Below are positions 5,037-8,826 of a stretch of DNA of 8,826 nt, one piece after another. The number at the start of each line of letters is the position of its first letter. The first letter of the stretch is position 1. Location of the stretch: assembly GCA_017420125.1 (NCBI GenBank), contig JAFOJR010000013.1:1-8826 (forward strand), read 5' to 3'. The stretch comes from Oscillospiraceae bacterium. Its GTDB lineage: Bacteria > Bacillota > Clostridia > Oscillospirales > Oscillospiraceae. Position numbers and translations under genes: made by a program. The notes under the pieces are model-generated. The model was not told the origin of the DNA. It made no database searches and worked only from the letters and a program-made list of their open reading frames with translations.

Positions 5037-5090
5037 TGGGGGAGCTCGGCCCCGGGAGCCGGGGGAGGGCCGCCGCGGGCGGGAAAGCGT

Positions 5091-5297
5091 TTCGCCCGGA
5101 AACGGCGGGGTTCGACGGGAGACGGCGGGTTTCGACCGGAAACGGCAGATTTCGACAAAGGAAAGAGAATGAACGAAGCGTGAAGCGGCGGGACATGCCG
5201 TCATGAAGCGGGAGGACAGCGCGTCGGAACAAGCACCCACGGGATTCGCCCGGAAACGGCAGGCTTCCACCGGAAACGGCAGATTTCGACAAACAGG
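5091..5297. repeat. Two clusters of 20-bp iteron-like direct repeats
   Basis: The first cluster starts at 5091, 5111 and 5131, with a partial unit at 5151. The second starts at 5245 and 5265, with a partial at 5285. The core is TTCGACCGGAAACGGCAG with few changes. Both clusters open with TTCGCCCGG and close with AGATTTCGACAAA, so one looks like a copy of the other, 154 bp apart. Head-to-tail 20-bp units suit binding of a protein on one helix face every two turns, as at plasmid and phage origins. A replication origin is possible given the nearby replication genes, but no AT-rich unwinding element stands out. No convincing gene lies between 4845 and 5368. Confidence 0.75.
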
Positions 5298-5368
5298 ATT
5301 TTGGCGGCGGCGGCGGAGCATCTTGCCGGCCGGCGCCGTGAGACGGGAAAAGGGGTGGAGGTAGATAC

Positions 5369-5773
5369 GTGACTTTGGATGAACTCAACGGACATTATCA
5401 TGATTTGTGCCGGCTGCGGCGGGCGGAGGCCCTTTTGGCGTCGCTCCGGCTGGCCGCGTATCCCCAGCGCGCCTTCACCGGCATGCCCCGGGCGAAAAAC
5501 CCAAAGGACAAGGTGGGGGCTCTGGCGGCGGAAATCGCCGAAACGGCTGACTGTGTTATGCGGATGAAGGAGAAGGTTCTGGCGGAGGAAGAGAAGATCG
5601 CCGCCTTTCTCGACACCGTGGACGACCTTGTGGTCCGGACCATTTTGCGCCTGCGGTTTCTCCGCGGGCTCCAGTGGGCGGAGGTGGCGGAGGCCTCCGG
5701 CAGCGGCGACGATGTGACGGTGCGGAAGATCTGCAGCCGGTATTTTCGAAACCTGTCACGGGGCGGACTGTGA
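5369..5773 (+). CDS. RinA/ArpU/DUF1492-like late-gene transcriptional activator
   Basis: A 134-aa protein. An N-terminal helical part contains YPQRAFTGMPRAKNPKDKVG, where the G-M-P block is typical of this group. A long helical segment follows (about 50-85), then a sigma-region-4-like helix-turn-helix at about 86-128 (TILRLRFLRGLQWAEVAEAS, then VTVRKICSRYFRNL). Such proteins lie just before terminase genes in Firmicute phages and switch on packaging and structural operons. The start is GTG at 5369, supported by GGGGTGGAGG (5352-5361). It lies rightward of the iteron region and leftward of the terminase operon. A possible target is the direct repeat at 6354-6385. The family call rests on pattern and position. 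Confidence 0.85.
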   Translation: MTLDELNGHYHDLCRLRRAEALLASLRLAAYPQRAFTGMPRAKNPKDKVGALAAEIAETADCVMRMKEKVLAEEEKIAAFLDTVDDLVVRTILRLRFLRGLQWAEVAEASGSGDDVTVRKICSRYFRNLSRGGL

Positions 5774-5870
5774 TGTCACGTGGTTTTCTGGTATTCTGTA
5801 TTTGTAAAAAAATCGTTTTGCAGAGCGCTTTTCTCCGGGAGCGCCGGAGGGAAGGGGCTTTTGAAGAGAA

Positions 5871-5900
5871 GAACCGCCGGGGCTTATGCCGGCGGTTTTT
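5871..5900 (+). terminator. Rho-independent terminator after the RinA-like gene
   Basis: AACCGCCGG (5872-5880) pairs with CCGGCGGTT (5889-5897), followed by TTTTT. It ends rightward transcription about 100 bases after the activator gene. Confidence 0.85.
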
Positions 5901-5950
5901 CGCAGATACGCTTTTCTTCGGGAGCGCCGGAGAGAGGGGTCTTTTGAGAA

Positions 5951-5985
5951 AAGAACCGCCGGGCTTATGCCGGCGGTTCTTCTTT
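5951..5985. terminator. Bidirectional terminator with the leftward stop codon in its loop
   Basis: A 12-bp stem (AAGAACCGCCGG / CCGGCGGTTCTT) with a 7-base loop. The leftward gene's stop (5965-5967) is in the loop. T-rich sequence follows on the plus strand (TTCTTTT) and TTTTCTC on the minus strand. Confidence 0.85.
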
Positions 5986-6164
5986 TAAACGAAAAATGAT
6001 TTGATGGTTGTCCGGGTCGATGACTTTTTCAAGTTCGGCCTGCGAGCCGTCTTCCCGGACGAATCCGCAGATTTTTGCCTCTGCGCTGCCGATATTGACG
6101 GAATAGCTTGTCACATGCCCGTGACCGCCTTTTTTGGGGACAGTTTAATTTTCTTTCTTTCCAC
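5965..6164 (-). CDS. Small leftward protein requiring a -1 frameshift (programmed or mutated)
   Basis: A GTG at 6164 has a strong ribosome site (GGGAGGTG, 6177-6170). Reading from it gives VERKKIKLSPKKAVTGM then a stop at 6111-6113. A second frame, open from 6144 to 5965, continues KKGGHGHVTSYSVNIGSA and ends FRLKEEPPA. The frames join at AAAAAAG (6135-6129), exactly the A AAA AAG heptamer that promotes -1 slippage, giving a 66-aa protein. A short stem (GTCAC / GTGAC) begins three bases beyond it. Either expression uses programmed frameshifting, or one A was lost from a run of seven and this is a recent pseudogene or a sequence error. A GTG at 6114 could start a 49-aa form, but with a weak ribosome site. 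I do not recognise the family. Its own promoter lies at 6286-6314. Confidence 0.65.
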
Positions 6165-6196
6165 GTGAACACCTCCCAAACATCCCACGGCAAACC

Positions 6197-6276
6197 GCGG
6201 CAGAGGAGAGAAACGAAACAGCGCATGACAAAGCAGAGCCATTTCCGGTGCAGAGCGCGGTGTCTGCCGCTTTTTT
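6197..6276. other. Long-range inverted repeat in the divergent region, with T6 on the plus strand
   Basis: GCGGCAGA (6197-6204) is perfectly complementary to TCTGCCGC (6263-6270) across 58 bases. On the plus strand TTTTTT follows directly, so rightward RNA could form a large terminator-like fold. On the minus strand the same arms bracket most of the leader of the small leftward gene and end about 20 bases before its ribosome site. Confidence 0.45.
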
Positions 6277-6285
6277 CATGGTTTT

Positions 6286-6314
6286 ATGATACCATGGCGC
6301 AGCGCCGCTGTCGA
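6286..6314 (-). promoter_or_regulatory. Promoter of the small leftward gene
   Basis: On the minus strand TCGACA (6314-6309) and TATCAT (6291-6286) are 17 bases apart, with TGG before the -10 (extended -10). This predicts a ~115-base leader before the GTG at 6164. Confidence 0.7.
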
Positions 6315-6353
6315 ATCTTTTTATTTGTCCTTTGAAAAAAGGCGGGAGCGCCG

Positions 6354-6385
6354 GCGGTCTGCCGGATGAAGCGGTTTGCCGGAGG
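6354..6385 (+). promoter_or_regulatory. 15-bp direct repeat upstream of terS, candidate activator site
   Basis: GCGGTCTGCCGGATG (6354-6368) and GCGGTTTGCCGGAGG (6371-6385) are 17 bp apart and match at 13 of 15 positions, about 40 bp before the terS start. No clear sigma-A promoter is visible here, as expected if an activator is needed. The rest of 6180-6425 holds the leftward promoter and inverted repeat but no gene. Confidence 0.4.
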
Positions 6386-6425
6386 CGGACAGGGCGAAAT
6401 CTTATCTGGGTGAAGGAGGGATTGG

Positions 6426-6794
6426 ATGAGGAAACTGACGCCGAAGCAGCAGGCGTGGATTGACTACTACAAATCCGGCCACAACGCCACGGAGGCGGCG
6501 CGGCTGGCGGGATATCAGCCCGGCTCCAGAAGGGGGTTTTCGGCGATTGGATATCAAAACGCCAAACGGCTTCAGGGGTATATCGCGGACCGGGAAAAGG
6601 TTCTGGAGGCGCCCCGGATTGCCGGCATGAACGAGATCAACGCGTTTTGGACGGAAGTGCTCCGCAACCCCGACGCCTCCATCCGGGACCGGCTGGAAGC
6701 CTCCAAGCTGCGGGCCAAGGCCGCCGGCGGGTTCATCGACCGGACGGAGATTTCGGCCAGCGTGGCCGTGGTGGTGGATGATCTGGATGGATAA
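6426..6794 (+). CDS. terS: Terminase small subunit
   Basis: A 122-aa protein that recognises the phage packaging site and delivers DNA to the large subunit. The N-terminal part is the Terminase_2/XtmA-type HTH: LTPKQQAWIDYYKSGHNATE, AARLAGY, then SAIGYQNAKRLQGYI. Residues ~70-100 (INAFWTEVLRNPDASIRDRLEASKLRAKAAGGF) are the helical oligomerisation part. The C terminus is short, ending VAVVVDDLDG. AAGGAGG (6412-6418) fixes the ATG at 6426. It overlaps terL by 17 bases, so the two are coupled. The gene is the first of the late operon visible here and is probably controlled by the RinA-like activator. Confidence 0.92.
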   Translation: MRKLTPKQQAWIDYYKSGHNATEAARLAGYQPGSRRGFSAIGYQNAKRLQGYIADREKVLEAPRIAGMNEINAFWTEVLRNPDASIRDRLEASKLRAKAAGGFIDRTEISASVAVVVDDLDG

Positions 6795-8046
6795 GCACGT
6801 GACAAAGGTGTCGGCGCTGGTGGGCGGCGGCTATGAGGAATTCTGGCGGTTTAAGGGCCGGTATCGGGTCTGCAAGGGGTCCCGGGGGTCCAAGAAGTCC
6901 CGAACCTCCGCTTTGTGGTACGCGGTGTTTTTGAACAAGCGGGGGTTTGAGCAGGCCAATCTGCTGGTGGTCCGAAAGACGTACCGAACGCTGAAAGACA
7001 GCTGTTTTTCCGATTTGAAATGGGCGCTGGAGCGGATCGGGGCGGCATCCGACTGGCATTTCAGCCTGACGCCGCTGGAGATGACGCGGAAGACCACGGG
7101 GCAGAAGATTTTGTTTCGGGGGCTGGACGACCCCTTGAAGATCACGTCCATTTCCGTGCCCCGGGGGCATCTGTGCTGGCTGTGGCTGGAAGAGGCGTAT
7201 GAGATCGCCGGCGAAAGCGACTTTGACATGCTGGATGAGTGCATCCGGGGGGCGATCCCGGAGGGGTCCCCGTTATTCAAACAGATCACCATGACGTTTA
7301 ACCCATGGAACGACCGCCACTGGATCAAGGGGCGGTTTTTTGACGCCCCGGAGAGCGACGATATTCTGGCCATGACCACGAATTATACCTGCAACGAGTG
7401 GCTGGACGAAGCGGATTTCCGGCTGTTTGAGGAGATGAAGCGGAACAACCCCCGGCGGTACCGGGTGGCCGGGCTGGGGGAGTGGGGCGTTTCGGAGGGC
7501 GTTATTTTCGAAAACTGGGAAGAGCGGGCGTTTGATCCGGAGGAGATCAGGGGCCGCTCCGATGTCATGTCCGCCTTCGGGCTGGACTTCGGATACACCA
7601 ACGACCCCACCGCGTTATTCTGCGGGCTGGTGTCCGCGGAAAATAAAACCATCTGGGTGTTTGACGAGCTGTATGAAAAGGGGCTGACCAACCGGATGAT
7701 TTATCAGCGGATTTTTCAGATGGGATACGCAAAGGAGCGGATCCGCGCGGACGCCGCCGAGCCCAAGAGCATCGACGAGCTGATGGAATATGGCCTCAAC
7801 CGCGTCCGCCCGGCGGGGAAGGGGCCGGACTCTGTCCGAAGCGGGATTCAGCACATTCAGAATTACAAGATCATCGTACATCCCCGGTGCGTGAACTTCA
7901 TCACGGAGATCAGCAATTATACATGGGACAAGGACAAGTTTGGCCATCCCATCAACAGGCCCATTGACGACTTCAACCATCTGATGGACGCCATGCGCTA
8001 CGCGTTGGAGGACGTTCTCACGGGGCCTGTATTCAGTTTTCATTAA
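6778..8046 (+). CDS. terL: Terminase large subunit (PBSX/Terminase_3 type)
   Basis: The 422-aa packaging motor. Its N-terminal ATPase has a Walker A variant GSRGSKKS (34-41), Walker B CWLWLEEA (133-140) with catalytic Glu138 or Glu139, and coupling motif MTFNP (172-176). The C-terminal RNase H-like nuclease has acidic residues D270 (GLDFGYTNDP), D325 (RADAAEPK) and D404 (DDFNHLMDAMRYA). It pumps DNA into the prohead through the portal and cuts it. Length is normal for the PBSX XtmB group. The start at 6778 overlaps terS; ATG at 6787 is equally possible because no strong ribosome site separates them. The portal gene follows after 15 bases. Confidence 0.96.
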   Translation: MIWMDKHVTKVSALVGGGYEEFWRFKGRYRVCKGSRGSKKSRTSALWYAVFLNKRGFEQANLLVVRKTYRTLKDSCFSDLKWALERIGAASDWHFSLTPLEMTRKTTGQKILFRGLDDPLKITSISVPRGHLCWLWLEEAYEIAGESDFDMLDECIRGAIPEGSPLFKQITMTFNPWNDRHWIKGRFFDAPESDDILAMTTNYTCNEWLDEADFRLFEEMKRNNPRRYRVAGLGEWGVSEGVIFENWEERAFDPEEIRGRSDVMSAFGLDFGYTNDPTALFCGLVSAENKTIWVFDELYEKGLTNRMIYQRIFQMGYAKERIRADAAEPKSIDELMEYGLNRVRPAGKGPDSVRSGIQHIQNYKIIVHPRCVNFITEISNYTWDKDKFGHPINRPIDDFNHLMDAMRYALEDVLTGPVFSFH

Positions 8047-8061
8047 AGGCGGTGATTAACC

Positions 8062-8826
8062 TTGCTTTTTATCGATACAGAAACAGCGAAAATGAACCGG
8101 ATCATCGCCTACGGAGCGGGCACCGGCATGACGGAGCTTCAGTTCTTTGCAAAGGAGATCGGGCTGTGGAAAGACTCCCCGGCCCGGCGGGAGCAGATCA
8201 TGGGCGACGAATATTACCGCGGGCATCACGACATTTTGAGCCGGAAGCGGACGGCCATCGGCCCGGGCGGGGAACTGCAGGAGGTGACCAACCTGCCAAA
8301 CGCGAAAATTATCCACAATCTGTACGCCAAGATGGTGGACCAGAAGACCAATTACCTGACGGGGCGGCCTCTTACCATCTCTTGCAAGTCCGACAGGGCG
8401 CAGGCGGCCATTTCCAAACGGTTTGACAAGCGCACACAAAGAACGATCAAATATCTCACAGAGGATGCGCTGACCGGCGGGGTTGCCTGGTTGTTTGTGT
8501 ATTACGACGCAAACGGGAATCTGTCCTTCCGGCGGTTTCCCGCCTATCAGGTTCTGCCCTTCTGGGCGGATGATGAACATACAAGGCTGGACGCGGCTGT
8601 CCGGCTGTATCCACAGGAAGTATGGGACGGCAGCGCGAAGAAGATTGTGGAGCGAGTGGAAATCTTCAAGCCGGACGGGATTTATCGCTATGTATACGAC
8701 GGGACACAGTTGATCCCCGACGTGGAGCTGGGGGAGCGGGACTATTACATCACCGTGGACGGCGCGGGCTACAGCTGGGAGCATTTTCCTTTGATTGCGT
8801 TCAAGCGGAACAAGAACGAGACCCCG
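8062..8826 (+). CDS. Phage portal protein, SPP1 gp6-like (partial, runs off the right edge)
   Basis: An open frame of 255 codons to the window end. The start is TTG at 8062, supported by AAAGGCGGTGA (8045-8055) at good spacing; an in-frame stop lies just upstream and the next ATG is 8092. Visible parts match SPP1-type portals: DEYYRGHHDILSRKR, the NAKIIHNLYAKMVDQKTNYLTGRPL block, EDALTGGVAWLFVYYD, FRRFPAYQVLPFW and IAFKRNKNE. Portals form a twelve-subunit ring at one capsid vertex through which terminase packs DNA. Full members have about 450-500 residues, so roughly half is missing. It follows terL directly, in normal order. Confidence 0.93.
   Translation, partial: MLFIDTETAKMNRIIAYGAGTGMTELQFFAKEIGLWKDSPARREQIMGDEYYRGHHDILSRKRTAIGPGGELQEVTNLPNAKIIHNLYAKMVDQKTNYLTGRPLTISCKSDRAQAAISKRFDKRTQRTIKYLTEDALTGGVAWLFVYYDANGNLSFRRFPAYQVLPFWADDEHTRLDAAVRLYPQEVWDGSAKKIVERVEIFKPDGIYRYVYDGTQLIPDVELGERDYYITVDGAGYSWEHFPLIAFKRNKNETP

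Larger units (their letters stand above)
5826..5990. repeat. Duplicated ~83-bp terminator module
   Basis: Two copies, about 5826-5908 and 5909-5990. Each holds GCTTTTCT, a small hairpin (CCGG-GAGCG-CCGG type), an A/G-rich stretch and the GAACCGCCGG terminator hairpin. They differ at several positions and small indels. The second copy includes the real 3' end of the leftward gene at 5965-6164; the first looks like a detached copy of that end. Confidence 0.85.

Noticed and set aside
5091..5297. CRISPR array.
   Set aside because: The 20-bp units abut directly with no spacers of regular length.
5203..5364. A 53-codon plus-strand frame (MKREDSASEQ...) through the second iteron cluster.
   Set aside because: No good ribosome site, an Arg-rich product shaped by the repeats, and the end lies in the ribosome site of the next gene.
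4845..5368. A hicA toxin gene beside hicB.
   Set aside because: I looked on both strands for a 60-80 aa frame with a ribosome site and HicA-like motifs and saw only repeat-derived frames.
6147..6279. A 44-codon minus-strand leader peptide (MKKAADTALC...).
   Set aside because: Its ATG falls at the predicted transcription start and has no ribosome site; the frame ends at 6145-6147. Leaderless translation cannot be excluded.
6277..6411. A sigma-A promoter for the terminase operon.
   Set aside because: TTATCT near 6402 and TTGAAA near 6332 do not make a properly spaced pair, so I list only the direct repeat.
8052..8426. A 124-codon frame from a GTG at 8052.
   Set aside because: It is out of frame with the portal protein, whose conserved sequence is read from the TTG at 8062.

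Overview
The window is part of a temperate phage or prophage from a GC-rich Firmicute. The likely host is a Clostridia gut lineage of the Oscillospiraceae type; this is inferred from the PBSX-type terminase, SPP1-type portal, DnaC-like loader, RinA/ArpU-like regulator, strong AGGAGG ribosome sites and GC-rich codons. No host gene is visible. The genes lie in normal phage order: immunity switch, early control and replication genes, a small accessory and regulatory region, then packaging. The right edge cuts the portal gene. The left edge cuts a repeat array.

Layout. Positions 1-436 hold three tandem copies (period about 153-155 bp) of the 3' end of the leftward repressor gene, each with its terminator hairpin. 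The S24 (LexA/CI-like) repressor is at 362-1009 (-). It is divergent from a Cro-like HTH gene at 1149-1352, and near-consensus promoters with an operator-like palindrome lie between them. Rightward early genes follow: two more small HTH proteins (1437-1694, 1691-1876), a zinc-ribbon microprotein (1873-2031), a one-helix membrane microprotein (2028-2246), a winged-helix replication initiator (2311-3186), a DnaC-like helicase loader (3056-3877) and single-stranded DNA-binding protein (3910-4335).

The control region begins with a leftward orphan HicB (4385-4789). Its promoter has a perfect 16-bp palindrome in the spacer, and behind it are three more operator-like copies spaced 61-63 bp, each adjoining unit carrying a hairpin. 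Two clusters of 20-bp iteron-like repeats (5091-5297) follow, then a RinA/ArpU/DUF1492-like late activator (5369-5773). A duplicated terminator module (about 5826-5990) and a small leftward gene (5965-6164) come next. That gene reads through only with a -1 shift at a classic A AAA AAG heptamer. The packaging genes are terS (6426-6794), terL (6778-8046) and the portal gene (8062 to the edge).

How it fits together. The repressor and Cro-like proteins would set lysogeny or lysis. The early operon builds the replisome, and the RinA-like protein would switch on the terminase operon, possibly through a 15-bp direct repeat at 6354-6385. The most unusual feature is repeated duplication of the ends of leftward genes: repressor tails with terminators, hicB promoter/operator units, and the terminator of the frameshifted gene.
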